Part shown: positions 23,847-35,640 of the stretch, one piece after another
Position numbering within the stretch: position 1 is the first letter of the stretch
Layout: each line of letters begins with the position of its first letter
DNA from: Favolaschia claudopus
Taxonomy: Eukaryota; Basidiomycota; Agaricomycetes; Agaricales; Mycenaceae
Length of the DNA: 64,000 nt
NCBI GenBank assembly: GCA_037176885.1
Contig: JAWWNJ010000070.1
Coordinates: 620,001-684,000 of the forward strand
Reading direction: 5' to 3'
Position numbers and translations under genes: made by a program
The notes under the pieces: model-generated
Told to the model about the DNA's origin: nothing
What the model saw: the letters and a program-made list of their open reading frames with translations, nothing else
The model's database searches: none

Positions 23847-26800
23847 ATGACTTTTGAACTAACCCTAACCCTGGATTCAACGACAGCGACTTTACGTTAT
23901 GACGAACAGATGCCACCGGAGTTATTGCCGGGATTGCGTAATACTGTTCTCTCTCTCAAACCACCACCTCCTCGTTATCTACACGGTCAGGTGTTTTCCA
24001 GTCCCTCGACGCGGCACTCCCCTTCCTATACAGGCGCGAAATCATACGCCCTCCAGGCCTCTAGGGGCACGCGACATGACGACCACCATGTAAGGTTTAC
24101 ACAGTTTCCACAGAGCTTGATCTTGACCAGCTTTTACGCAGTAGCACGCTGGAATTTGTCTATGAAGACATTTTGTTGCCAAAGAGGCAGCGGCACCGGG
24201 CCTGTGATGCCTGCAGGCGTATGAAAAGTGAGAGTTTGCGAAAAAACAATGGTCAGATTTGCTAACAGACTGTTCAGGACGATGTGAATTATCTCTGGTT
24301 GTCTTGTACCATCCCAGATAAATGAAATCTCATGCAGGTGACGGTAAATCCAAGTGTAATAGCTGCCAGAAGTATGATGCCTCTTGTACCTATATCCTCC
24401 CGGCAGAACCCCGAGTACGCTCCGCTAGTCAGCTATTTTCGTATACTTCATTCAACATATCCTAGCCCCGCCCACCACGCATCAAGGATTCACCACCCTC
24501 CGCCGAACCATATACTTTGACAGCCGCCTACGTCTCACAACTTCATCGCCGCCTCAAAACTGCGGAGGCCGCGCTCCTCAAAGTCCAAAACGCCAATCCC
24601 CCCGCAAACCAATCTCTCCTCATTCGCGCCATCAAATGTCTCGAAGAAGAGAAAAAGCCTTCCCGCTCCTCCTCCAAGAACTCCATCCCGCCCCCAGACG
24701 ACATCGACGCAGAATTCATCCAGCTTTCAGAAAGCATGCGCTCCATCTCGCTCGACAACGGGTTACCCGATCCGGGATTCCAAGGTCGCTCGAGCGCGGC
24801 AATGTTTGTCAAGAGCGCCGTGATGAGCAAGCCGACTGCGCGAGAGCGATTCTGTCCGGGGCCAAAGCTCAAAGGGAATGATACAGTGAATACCGGTACC
24901 TCACCGGCCTACTCATCCTGGGCGTTCAAGTCGGTACGAATCGTTCTTCCTCTTTCAAAGCAAATCCACTCACTCATTTCTAACAGTGGCTCCCACCCTC
25001 CACGACCCCACCCACAAAACACTACTCCTTCCCTTCTCGCCCCCACCTCCACACCCTCATCTCCCTCTACTTCACCCACATCAACCCCTCCCTCCCCATC
25101 CTCCAACGCACCATCTTCCTCGCCTTCGTCGAGCTTGATGTACAGGAGCGCTATTACGCATTCACCTGCACACTGCTTCTTGTCTGCGCTTTGGGGACCT
25201 TGTACCTTCCGGATTTGTCGTTGGAGGAGAGGGTGAAGCAGGCGAGGGGGTGGTATGAAAGGGTCGAGTTTGTTGGGGAGACGTTGAGGTATCAGCCGAC
25301 GGTGTTGGATTTGCAGGCGTATTGCGTGAGTGATCATATCTTGATCTCTCTCGAGGAGATTTCAGTCTTTTCGTTTGTCTGATTACGTTGTTCCGCAAAG
25401 CTCGCAGCGCATTTTCTGCACCTCACCTCGGACGCACGCGCCGCTTGGTCGTTGGTTGGTTACGGGATCCGCATCGGGGAAGACATCGGTGCGCATCGAT
25501 TGAGGACCAATAGTTATAGCGGTGGCGCAAGCCAGAGCTCGGCAGAGGAGGAGATGGAGAAGAGAATGATGTGGTATGTCCCTCTACTGAAGGAAGAGCT
25601 GGCTGACAGAACTATCTTCAGGATACTCCTCATGATGGATACCCACTTCGGTGCGTCTCTGGGACGGGTGAGGGTGGTAAATGATCGCGAGTGAGTTTTC
25701 CTTTCTCCCGCCATCCCTCTTTTTTCTCCTCAAATCATACCTCGCTTGATTTTCGATTAATCAATTCACTTTCTAAACCCCTCTCCTACAGCTTGGACAT
25801 CCCCCTTCCCCTCGAATGCGACGACGAATACTGGGAACCTTGGGGTCCGGGACGGCAGCCTGCAGATCGTCCCTCGGCGATATGTTTCTTTACGTCGATG
25901 TTGACGTTGAGTCGGCTGGTGCAGTTCGCCACGAGCGCGTTGGTGAGCAGCACAAATTCTTCCTTTCATTCACACAGCTGAGACCAGCGGATCGCCGGTT
26001 GTTGTAGTACTGCCACTCCTACTCCCGCGAATTCCTCGACGTGAAAGATACGGAGGTTGCGCAGGCGGATCTGGATGTTGCATTGGATAGGTGGTTGGCT
26101 GGTGTGCCGAAGCATTGTGCGTTCTCTTTTCTCCCATTCTTTCCTTACGCACAACGGTACTTTCTTCTTGCAGTGAAATGGGACCTTGATCATCTCGAGA
26201 CAATCTCAGACCACGCAGCATCTTTGGCGTGCTACTATTACTATGCGCGGATACTCGTTCGTTGCTCGCCGCTCTCGATGATGCCAATAACACCACTCGT
26301 GCGTCTCTTCATTCTCTATATCACGCATTTATTCAGCCATGTCTTATCTCACGCATACAGGATTTGTTCGAAAGGAAGAAATGCGTTCAGGCTGCGTACG
26401 CATGTATCAAGGTCGCTGAAGTGCATTATCGTAGGCGATCGGAGGGATATCCGTTGATGTTCAGCCAGGTGAGTGAATCAACTCGCCCTCCCAAGCGACG
26501 AAATGTGAGCAAAAACTGACGACTGTTTTGTAGATCCCGTTGTTCACGGCGGCGATGATGCTTGTGATCACTCTCACCACGGACGCAGATCAGGATGAGT
26601 TGGCCTCCGATGATGCCGGCGAGGGAAGCGTCGTGTCGAAGTCGAAGTCGAAGCCGGACGTCACTCTTCTTCATGTTGCGATCGAGATTCTCGAGGCGCA
26701 GCAGAAGTGGTGGCCGTCGTCGGAGTTTAATGCGTGAGTGAACATATTTCATCGTGTGGTGTTGTGGAGGAGGAATGAAATTAACCGATGTTTTGGTTTT

Positions 26801-26892
26801 TAATTGTTAGGACGGTGTTGAAGCGGTTGGTAATCGTGAATGAACTAGAGCAGGAGAGGAGTGAGAGCCGAGTTGTTTTCGAATTAGAATAA
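23847..26892 (+). CDS. Zn2Cys6 transcription factor with fungal-specific TF domain
   Basis: Multi-exon regulator starting MTFELTLTLD at 23847; joins upstream of 24100 are uncertain. The DNA-binding domain is assembled over two introns: RACDACRRMK|RRCELSL|GDGKSKCNSCQKYDASCTY, giving CxxC-x6-C...CxxC-x6-C for a binuclear zinc cluster. A coiled-coil-like helix follows (YVSQLHRRLKTAEAALLKVQ). The fungal-specific TF domain spans the later exons: LISLYFTHINPSLPILQR, QAYCLAAHFLHLT, AWSLVGYGIRIGEDIGAHR, ILLMMDTHFGASLGR and the conserved DLDIPLPLECDDEYWE. It ends RVVFELE. Introns are about 50-70 bp with GT-AG ends. Members usually act in the nucleus on genes of carbon, nitrogen or secondary metabolism; the targets cannot be read from this sequence. 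Confidence 0.85.
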
Positions 26893-28272
26893 CCGTACAT
26901 CATCTTCTTCCTATTACTACAAACCTCAGCGCCTGATATATCTCCCAGTGCCGAGTGAACATCGGCTGCATGTGGGAGTATATTTAGTGGGGGATCCACG
27001 AGTTCGTATTTAGAGGCGGTCGGTACGTCTCTGCGTAGGTGAAGAGGTATGAGGCATCAATGCAGATTCCGCAAGGCGCCAATTAGGGTTTGACTGATCT
27101 CCCTCCGTCCTCAGCATCACCGCCGCTTTGTGTCAAATTGCGTTCAACTGATCACCTGTGAGCAGACAAAATTATTATTCATACGTAAGATAGCTCACTG
27201 CAGCCTCAAACGAGCGAGAAGACGGTTCCACGTTCATTACCTCCTTCCCCAATAAAATGTCATAAATATACGGATGTACTCAATATCGTAACCGACGCAC
27301 GAGGAACTGTATACGTGAGCCACTTCCAGAGAAGAATGAGGCAAGGTTCCACCATCCGGGAGGCACACATGCGTTGCAATGGTGGACCTAAGCGCGGTAG
27401 GGCAGCTTGGATACATGAGCGAGGACGCGAGATCCGAGCCGTAGTCAACCAGGAAGGTGAAGTGGGTGCTAGCGGAAGCGCGATGGCCCTGGATTTCTAG
27501 AGCCGAAAGAATTTGATTTCTACAAGGGTCTGTATGAGTGATGATTCAGCTGGTAGGACAGGAAAGGTTCTCACTGTGAGGGTGGCTCTTCTAATCCTGT
27601 CCACTCTACAGGTTTAATGCTCCTCAGAAAATCCGCTAGCCGCGGCAAGGAGCTCATAAAAACGGGTAGACCCCACAGTTTTAGCCGAGTGAAAATTGAC
27701 TGCAATGGTAAGGTCAAGCTTGAGATCCGTGTATTGCGCCCACATGTATGTGGGTGTATTACACAACAAGGCGGCAGAATGAGATGAGAGAGGAAATGAA
27801 TTGCGAGTCAGAATTGACAGATGAGGTGATTGTGTTTGCGGTTAGACCAGGTACGGTGGGAGCTTTAGGAGGGTTCTCGCAGATTTAGAGGGAGAACGAA
27901 GGGGAATCCTCCCAATATAAGTCGAACCAGAATTTCTATGTTGCGGCCGCGAAAAATACAAGAAAAAAAAAGCGGCGACCCTGAAGTTCAACCGAAACTG
28001 CAAACCGCTGAATGGGCTGAAATTAAACCAAAAGAGAGGTCCTCCGTCGCTCAACTAGCGGCGCCTTATGACCGGAACCGTGAACGAGCGAACGAACGGA
28101 GGTCCATGAGGTGACGGAAACGTGACCGACAGAGCACACGTTGCACTCGATCATTTCGCCATAAATTGCGTCGCTGGCGTGGCCGGCGGCAAAGCCAGGG
28201 GTGAAAGCTGTGACTCCGGCCATCCGCTGGCGCCTCCTCCTCCCGTCCCTTCCTTCACCCACAGAGCCAGAG
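26893..28272. other. Intergenic, 1.4 kb
   Basis: No gene, RNA gene or clear repeat recognised. Short reading frames here lack domains and splice support. Confidence 0.35.
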
Positions 28273-29314
28273 ATGTCGAACCAAGAACAAGCACAGTCAA
28301 GACAGGCCGCGTCGACATCGCCACATTCACGCCGCAGCACGCTCTCCGAGCGCATTTCCGCTGTGGGAGCTAAGATCAATCGAGCGCTGAGCAGCGATAC
28401 CGGGAGAGCAAGCCAGAATGCGGGATATGACCCAGAAACGGAGAGTATAACGAGTACAATTGTCGAAGGCAACGGTATGTGTCTCCTTTGCGCGGTCGTG
28501 GTGGTGGTTTGGGAGAAGAAGGGATCAGAGATAAGGACTTTCCGTCACCGACATTCCTTATCTCTGAACCCCATTCTTCCGCTTACGGTTGACAATGTAT
28601 TCGAATTTACTCATAATCACCTTCTTTTCGCTCCCGCAGACCGCTCGTCCTCTCGAGGGCGTAATTTCGTACGTCGTCGATGGTATCGCGATGATTTCCA
28701 GACTGACTTGATCTCTTTCTTACAGCACTCCTCAGGCCGTGGAGGAGCGGGAAATATTCATGCTGGGAACGGAACGTCTAACCCGAACGGAGAGGTGCAA
28801 GATTTCCCTTGGCCGAGAGGAAGGGAGCGTGCTCCTGTCGCGCGTGTAGCCCCTCCCGTACGGTCCACCGGTCGCGGAGGGTCGGGGAATTTCAGCCAGA
28901 GCCCTCCTGTTGCCGACCCATCGTATTCCATGCGTGACCGAGAGATTATACGCGCGCACGCTGAGGCGGACAAAACTAATTTCGTACGTGCTTTCTCTTC
29001 CCTACCCCTCAATTGAAAGCGACCCCCATCTCCTCATATCTTCCGCCTGAAATCTTGTTCTGCATGTCGCATCTGCCCTGACGCTCATATCTATATTCCT
29101 GCAGAGATCATCGGGCCGTGGAGGTATGGGCAACATCGTCTCGCCCGAAGGCGTCGTACGCTCCCGATCACGCTCCATCGACCCCGTCGCTTCACCAACC
29201 TCCATGCGCTTCGAAGGCGCCAATGGGGCGGGGTATTCGCACAGTCCGTCGCGCGAGCGACAAAGGAATGGCTCTCATTCCAACGGCATGAATGGGTATG
29301 GAGGAGGAACTTGA
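28273..29314 (+). CDS. GRGGxGN-repeat protein (DUF3602 / Par32-like)
   Basis: Four exons: 28273 to about 28475 (MSNQEQAQSRQAAS...), a mini-exon near 28641-28662 (DRSSSRG), about 28726-28984 and about 29104-29314. The protein carries three copies of the diagnostic motif: SSGRGGAGNIH, STGRGGSGNFS and SSGRGGMGNIV. These glycine-rich repeats define the fungal DUF3602 family, which includes yeast Par32, a phosphoprotein linked to TOR and ammonium signalling. The rest is Ser/Arg-rich and low in hydrophobic residues, so it is probably disordered and cytoplasmic. It ends GMNGYGGGT. The family call is from motif; a role in nitrogen signalling is known only from the yeast member. Confidence 0.82.
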
Positions 29315-31089
29315 TGAAGTTTCGTCTGGGGTGTACTCGCGGATTCAAGGAGGTATGATATCACGGTTTTGGATATTACTTAAAAAGCGACCACGACTCG
29401 TATTCTGGTCGCGGACAGTTCACTGTATATTAGCCCTTTGCACTGATCATATCGCTCTCCACTCAGTTTGCGGTCGTCGCCTCAGTATTACTTACCCAAT
29501 ATCCGACGCGCTTAGAGACGAGACACGGACACAACATTCCGATGCCCCCTTCAATTGAAGTTCTGCCTTTCATTAATACTGTATTCGGCGTTCGCAGAGT
29601 TCATTGCTTGTTTTTCCCTTGGTTGTCTACTTACCCAAATTCCCCGTGAGATGTGTAGAAGCACATTGTTAAAAGTAAAAGTGCTTCATCATCAGCCTTC
29701 ATGTTGAGCGCCGGGCACTAGTACTAAGTACGTAACTTGAACATTTGGGATTTAAGTGTAACACTAGGACAGTGACGGTCACTTCACTGTAAGCACTTCA
29801 GAGCACTGACTGTAAGAGCGCGTGGCGGAGGAATCATTTCGAAATTTATCTGAATTTTTCAAGAATTTTCGTAATTTTCGGCCGAGTCGTTCGAAAACGA
29901 CTGTCGGACTGGGCGCTGGCGGGTCAATTATGTAATGCGTTACTGATGCGGATTTGTGACATGTCACACATCGCTCCTTTCCCTCCTCCTTCATCTTCTG
30001 GCTTGCCCCCCACGCATCCGTGCTTCTACAGCCTTGGTTACGATACACGATGACTTTAAATGGCCAATAACGCGTCTCACACTGTCGAGACGCGCTGATA
30101 CTCAACTGATACTGTACTGCTCAAATTGCGGCCCCAAAGCCAGGTTACATCCTCGACCAACATCGCCACCCTGCGCGCATAAGACGCGTTGAGATGCGTT
30201 GTGCGCGTTCTCTAATAAATTTAAGGGTTTGATTTCTTAACTGGAGGTAGCTATTCATGTCTGCCTGCCTCGCTCGAGTCAAACCAGGGACGAGGACCGA
30301 ATTCCTCTTTCGCCGTTCCAGGAGGACGGTCACAGACACTCCCTGCCGCTCATACAGACTCGTCTGGGGAATCCAATAATCCTAAGGTACGCCGCTGTTT
30401 AAGGTACGCCGCTGTTTTTCCTTTGCGTCCTGTTCTCACTTTTGCAAATTCTACATGTCTTCCCCAGGAATATTCGCGTCTTCGCTCCAACGCGTACACT
30501 GATCAATGCGAACTCAGTTTCATCCCGAGGGCCTCAATATACATCGCAGCTACACCAAAGGAATGGCCACCCTCATTGACATCCCATTATTCTCTGCGTC
30601 ACAATCACTTCAGGCTAATTTTATCATCGTTCAATGCGCTTCATTGTTTTCTATCCCGATATTGCACAATACTCGAAGCTTAAGGACCTCTCGCCTCATG
30701 CTGCATTGTGGCTTGATCAAACTCCACCCCTCTCGCGATTTCAGCGTTTCGTCCGCAGTATAGCACCTAAATTCAGTTGAATTTTCTCCCGGGTTATAAC
30801 TTATGGACTCAAAAAATACCTTCTCCCAGCTGCTCTAGGTGCATCGTCTTACTTGATCTTGTTGATATGCCTCGACTGAATATTCCCTGCATCCAACGAT
30901 TGATACAGAAACGATTCGCGACTTACCTTGGACTTACTACCAAGTTGAACACTGAACCTGAAACACCATCACAAGCGTGAGAAGTCGCGGCGCCAAGTTG
31001 CGGACGGTTGTCACTTGTGTGACATATTCATCCTTCCCCCTCCATCCCATTCTCCCTTCCAGTCTCTCCTTCATTACCTTCACTCTCAA
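29315..31089. other. Intergenic, 1.8 kb
   Basis: No convincing gene. Contains a small hairpin (GAAGCAC ... GTGCTTC near 29660-29690) and a directly repeated 17-mer AAGGTACGCCGCTGTTT at about 30385-30418. Confidence 0.4.
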
Positions 31090-32318
31090 ATGGACCCCTC
31101 CGCCGTCAACACCAACATCACCGTCGATGACTTCGACAGCGTCCTCACCTACGCGGACCCCTCCGTCTGGTCCACCCCCGACCCCTCCCCCAACAACGTC
31201 AAATCCGGCAAATTCGACCCAAGCAAGAGCCCCTTCCTCCAGGGCACCTACCACACCACCACCACCCCCGGCGCCTCCATCTCCTTCAACTTCACCGGCC
31301 CCGCCGTCTACCTCTTCGGCGCCTCTGGCCCGTCATACGGATCGTTTGAAGTCGCACTGGACGGTGGGAAGCCCGTGACGAAGAGCGCGTATGCAGCGGA
31401 GAATGCGTCGTTTCCGTATTTGCTGTTTGCGGACGATGGGCTGGATTATGCGCAGCATTCGTTGACGATCAAGAATCTGGGGAAGCAGGGGGAGGACAAG
31501 AGTGACGGTCCCGGCGCCTTTTTGTTTGATTTTTTGAGGACGACGGTTCAGTTGGGGCCGGCGGGGTGCGTTTCGATCTTCGCCCCCATGAATTGAAACC
31601 TAATTCCCTCACAGAGCGACAATTAAAAACCAAACCGTCGAAGAAACTTCCTCCTCCCTTACGTTCACCGGCACCTGGGGCCACAACACCTCCCCCGCCT
31701 TTAGCGGCGGCGGCAGCACTTTCACTAACGGCAACAACGCCTCCTTCTCCTTCGCTTTCAACGCCTCAGCCATATACGTCTTCGGTGACAAGAAGAACGA
31801 CCACGGGCTATACCGCGTCTTCCTCGACGACGCCACCGAGCCGACGGTGTTGACCGGCGTTTCGGGCTGTGGCGGCGCTTTCGGTCAGACGTGCGAGCAG
31901 CAGGTGCCGTCGTTGAAGTATTTTGCGAGTAATCTAGGAGCGGGCGAGCATCGGTTGAGGTTGGAAAACGATGCGGGGTCGAATGAGTCGTTTTTCGGTG
32001 CGTGTTTCTCCTTTCCCGTAGTTCTCAATTGAATTATCATCCTTCGACGACGACAACGTAGATCTCGACAGCATCGTGTTAACCGTCCCCTCCGTCTACG
32101 CCCCACGCACCCTCGGCTCTTCCTCCCCAGGCGGCGCCAACTCCTCTGACCCATCATCATCTAACCCCAACTCAAACTCGTCAAACCCCTCGAACCCAGA
32201 CTCACCCCCGCCGTCCGGCGCACTGGGTATACACCCGCACCTCGGGCTGCTGAATTTGCTCGTGTTGGGCGTCGTTGGGATGCAGTTGCTGAAGGGCTGG
32301 TCGTGGGGGAGGCGGTGA
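31090..32318 (+). CDS. Two-domain surface-type protein with C-terminal hydrophobic segment
   Basis: Three exons joined at GPAG|ATIKNQ and ESFF|DLDSIV; both introns are about 50 bp with GT-AG ends. It has two related beta-rich domains: ISFNFTGPAVYLFGASGPSYGSFEVALDG, and ASFSFAFNASAIYVFGDKKNDHGLYRVFLDD, each followed by HSLTIKNL or HRLRLEND. This duplicated jelly-roll-like pattern is common in agaricomycete secreted or membrane proteins. A Ser/Asn/Pro-rich linker leads to a hydrophobic end (LGLLNLLVLGVVGMQLLKGW), either a membrane span or a GPI-type signal. No signal peptide is visible after the chosen start (MDPSAVNTNI); an upstream exon may be missing. Function unknown, possibly carbohydrate binding at the cell surface. 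Confidence 0.65.
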
Positions 32319-32567
32319 GGGTCATGTCATTTCTCGTTGAAGGTTGTTTAGTTAGCGGGATGTGAGCGGAGTGTACCGACGTTTCAGCACCGTTGTCCTA
32401 TATAACGACGGTATCCTCTTTTCCCTTTGTCAATAACATAATTATTGCGGGCCGTGCCGTGTAATCCTACCTACCTATCTACCTGAGGCCTGAGGAGTCG
32501 TTACTGCTGTATAACTGAATTCACGCCCCAACGGGACAAAAAAAACTGTATACGTTCTCCTTGTCAG
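32319..32567. other. Intergenic with T8 pol III-type terminator
   Basis: Contains an A8 run on the plus strand (32538-32545), which reads as T8 on the minus strand about 22 bp past the tRNA-like locus. Otherwise 3' flank of the surface-type gene. Confidence 0.4.
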
Positions 32568-32665
32568 GACAGAGCCCCGAATCGAACGGGATCTTTCTTG
32601 ACATAATCAACTGTTGGAAGAAGAAGCCGATTTGTACGTCAAGGCGCACCATGCGCTGCTCTGTC
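32568..32665 (-). tRNA. tRNA-like gene with intron; isotype unclear
   Basis: Minus-strand cloverleaf can be drawn: acceptor arms GACAGAG and CTCTGTC pair over all 7 bp. The D arm is GCGC-ATGGT-GCGC. The anticodon stem is TTGAC/GTCAA enclosing a ~30 nt loop (so an intron is required), and the T arm is TCCCG-TTCGATT-CGGGG with a good B box (GTTCGATTC). A T8 run downstream fits a pol III terminator. Oddities: the D loop is short and the anticodon read at the normal place after U33 would be ACA, which is not used by functional tRNAs; a shifted reading gives GTA (Tyr), whose fungal genes do have introns. It may be a tRNA pseudogene. Confidence 0.4.
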
Positions 32666-33229
32666 TTTTCTCAAACGTGGAGGTCCGTGATATCATTCGA
32701 CAAAGGTTAAGCGGATAAATGCGATTTGAAGCGCTGCTCCGCCCCAAACTGTAATTGTTGCCAATGAATGAGAAGTGAAATAAATATTTTGCCATGGGTA
32801 CTATATGTGACCGGCCTTCCGGCCACCTTAAGGGTTTTCAGCTATTCTGATGGCTGAATGATAATTTCGGGCGACGCATTGTAACCCTCGTTGTAGGCTA
32901 GCATCCTACGAGTGAGTTGCGAGAAAAAGTGTGAGGATTGATGATGTTTTGATCAGTCGGCAAATATTTTGGTGCGGGAGGTCCGAAATCGGCCGAAACA
33001 AGGAAGCTGGCCAAGCGTGGGAATATCCCGCCTTTTGACGCTGTTTCGGCCGTTTGAACGGACTCAAGCGCGCGGGAGGCGGCGATAACATGGGGAGGGC
33101 ATTTCGGAACATCTTCAGACACTCATACAATACACAAGGGGCTCTGTTCACTTTTAATGGAATATACAATTTAATTATAATTTCTGGCTGTATTGGCTGG
33201 CCAGCGGTATTGAAACAGTACAGCGAGCT
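32666..33229. other. Intergenic
   Basis: Contains a short inverted repeat, CGGCCGAAACA near 32992 and TGTTTCGGCCG near 33042. No gene seen. Confidence 0.35.
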
Positions 33230-33237
33230 GTGCCTGT
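33230..33237. repeat. Left 8 bp target-site duplication (hAT)
   Basis: GTGCCTGT directly precedes the element and recurs at 34231-34238 directly after it. Eight bp is the hAT superfamily length. Confidence 0.75.
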
Positions 33238-34230
33238 CAGTGATGTGCCTAAGGCCTTAGTTTACGACCCCCCGGCACTCTAAGCCCTTAGGCCTTAGCA
33301 TAGGCCTTAGGGCTTAGAGCCTCTAAGGGCTTAGGGGGCTTAGAACCCCCAAAAAAGGGAATTTTTTGAAAAAGATATTCTAATTTCCCAACGCTTCTCC
33401 GTTGCTTCCCTGAGCACTCGAGACTGTATTAGTATTCCCTGCCCCAAGTAGGGCTTAAACCCGTCCGTCCCGTCCGTCGTCCGTCACGAAACGGCCGTCA
33501 GGATGCGACGGCAAGAGGTGACCCGTCCGTCAGAAGGATCTCCAAGGCTCGAGACGGACGGGTGCCGTCCGTCCGTCCCGTCCGTCTCGACGGTTGCCGG
33601 ACCTCAAAATGGGGTCATTTCCGCCCAATACATGTGAAGATCTTCAAGATGCTCGAAATCTGATGAGTACATTCCTCGGGATCATAAAGAAATCTGTTCC
33701 ATACCTCGGCACGCCATTTAGCACCAGTTTCAGCTTGGCAGGAAGTCCGACGGCGAGAGACGGCACATCGCCGTCAGTCACCGTCCGTCAGATGAGCACA
33801 CTCAAGCCCAGGACGGACGGCGTCCGTCAGCCCGTCCCGTCCGTCAGTCCGTCACCATGACGGACGGGTTCAAGCCCTAGCCCCAAGGCTATCTGACTTC
33901 AGATTCTGACTTGTCAACGGAAAATCCTTCCGGAATTACCTATTGTTAATGGTTCACAGCACAACAATATTGAACTACCCACCATCAATGCTCGGGCTGT
34001 TACCTGGGTGCCCTTCAGGTGCGTCGGCAGAAGGGTGAGAAGAGTTTGCCATCCCGGCTGTGCTGCGGCAATCAATGCCTAAGTAGTTTATGTCAGCGGC
34101 ACGTGGGGTCTCTAAGGCCTTAGCAATAAATTTCAAAAATCCGGCCGCACGCTAAGCCCTATCATAGGGCTTAGGCTAAGGCCTTAGGCCTTAGAGACCC
34201 TCTAGGGCTTAGGGCTTAGGCACAACACTG
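33238..34230. mobile_element. Non-autonomous hAT-type element, 993 bp
   Basis: Terminal inverted repeats CAGTGATGTGCCTAAG (left) and CTTAGGCACAACACTG (right) match at 15 of 16 positions, start with the CAGTG typical of hAT ends, and are bounded by an 8 bp duplication. The ~100-150 bp next to each end are filled with inverted and direct copies of CTAAGGCCTTAG and TAGGGCTTAG motifs, the kind of subterminal repeats bound by hAT transposases. The middle is rich in CCGTC(CGTC) blocks. No transposase frame is present, so it would need a partner element elsewhere. Confidence 0.78.
33455..33860. repeat. CCGTC-rich repeat blocks inside the hAT element
   Basis: Two clusters (about 33455-33600 and 33755-33860) of closely spaced CCGTCCGTC or its complement GACGGACGG, separated by ~150 bp of unique sequence. 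They lie inside the hAT-type element and may have expanded with it. Confidence 0.7.
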
Positions 34231-34238
34231 GTGCCTGT
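34231..34238. repeat. Right 8 bp target-site duplication (hAT)
   Basis: GTGCCTGT identical to 33230-33237. Confidence 0.75.
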
Positions 34239-35313
34239 GCGCCACGAAGACTAGATATGAAGTAGTATAGCACTGGTGATGTTAGAATACAGCTTTAAGA
34301 GGGATAGGAGGATGTATGAGCAGTGGGATGCTCACCTGGTCAAAACCCTCCTTGCCGAATCAGCCTCTGGCAGAGTCGGCGGGCTGGCGTGACGTGCAGA
34401 CATGACAGCGGACTAAGGCAAGCTCTCATAGACATTATACGAGGTGTATCGACATACCCGAGTCCCCATATCAGCCCTGAAGCCCTTCGTTCCGCCACAA
34501 AAAATCCGAAGTTTTGGGCCTGTCCAGAATCGTGGTTTGACGTCGTCGACCGTGATACCGAGACATCATGGAGAGGTAAATTCATTCAATAGCGCCAAAC
34601 AAGAGCATTCATATGTACCATTCACCACCCCAAGTTTCAAGTCCGCAGTGCAAGGCCGAGAGTCGATACATGGCGGTCTTGTCGCCCACTTTGGTGCAGA
34701 AAATTGTCGGCTTTCTTGCAATGATGTGGGTCCATGGAAGAGGTAAAGAAAGGGAGGTAGATATTCCAAGGTGTAGAGATGTAGCCCGAGATGCGCAGAA
34801 GAAAATGAGCCACTGAAGTAGGAAAACGATGCAGTGGTCGTCGAGAACGGAGCGGTCTGTCAAGCCAGCATGGTGGGAGAAAATAAGAAAACACGTCATC
34901 ACCTTCCCCCACGCCACCGGCAACGTTGACAGCATCACGGCAAGCTCATCAGCCCGGCCCAAATTGGTTTTGGACAAGGGGGTGCGAAGAATAAAAAAAA
35001 ATACCTAGACCCGTTTTTTCTTTTACGAACCTTTTGGCGGGAACCACCCAACCTCGTAAGCATTACGTAACGTCCCAATCCGGTAATCGGATGTGATCGC
35101 CTGGTGATCGCACTTCCTATGTCTCTTTCCTTCCCGCAAATCAGTCGTACGGACGCACAACGTCGACTTTTCAACAATGTCGATGACCCAATACATCCAA
35201 GTCTCTTATTTGCTCTGCAAAACACATCTCCCAGGTCAAATTCAACTTGGCGACTTGATCAGAATTTTACAAGAATTTCAACTCGTTCGGTACAAGTAGC
35301 CGTTCTGTAAATT
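34239..35313. other. Intergenic, 1.1 kb
   Basis: No supported gene or repeat was found between the hAT element and the end of the transposase-like gene. Confidence 0.35.
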
Positions 35314-35640
35314 CTACCTGCGACGTCTTTTAGCGCTACGGCCCTCAAACGAGCTACATGCTTCGCAAATCCAATGACTGCCTACGCTTTCCAAGTCAAG
35401 GCAAGACAGATGATACTAAGATGAGTTGGGCTTCAGATGAAATCAAAGGGGATATAATACAGTACGCACCCATTTTGTTTCGCACCCTTCCTTCCTACAT
35501 TGAGCGACATCTATCATGGATTCGCCCTCGGCAGGCTTCGCAGATTCACCACAAATACAAAGGTCGAGATTGCCTACTGTTCGCAAGGTGCGTTTGCGGC
35601 CGAACCTTGTAGTGACCGGATTCGAGGCTTCATTTGCAGA
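35314..35640 (-). other. PHD-finger region of the transposase-like gene
   Basis: Cys4-His-Cys3 pattern: C-x-C, C-x4-C, H-x2-C and C-x2-C in the right order after splicing. PHD fingers commonly read histone H3 tails; that role here is inference. Confidence 0.68.

Noticed and set aside
33455..33860. CCGTC-rich clusters as a CRISPR-like array
   Set aside because: Units are 4-9 bp microsatellite-like blocks without spacers, inside a hAT element of a eukaryotic genome.
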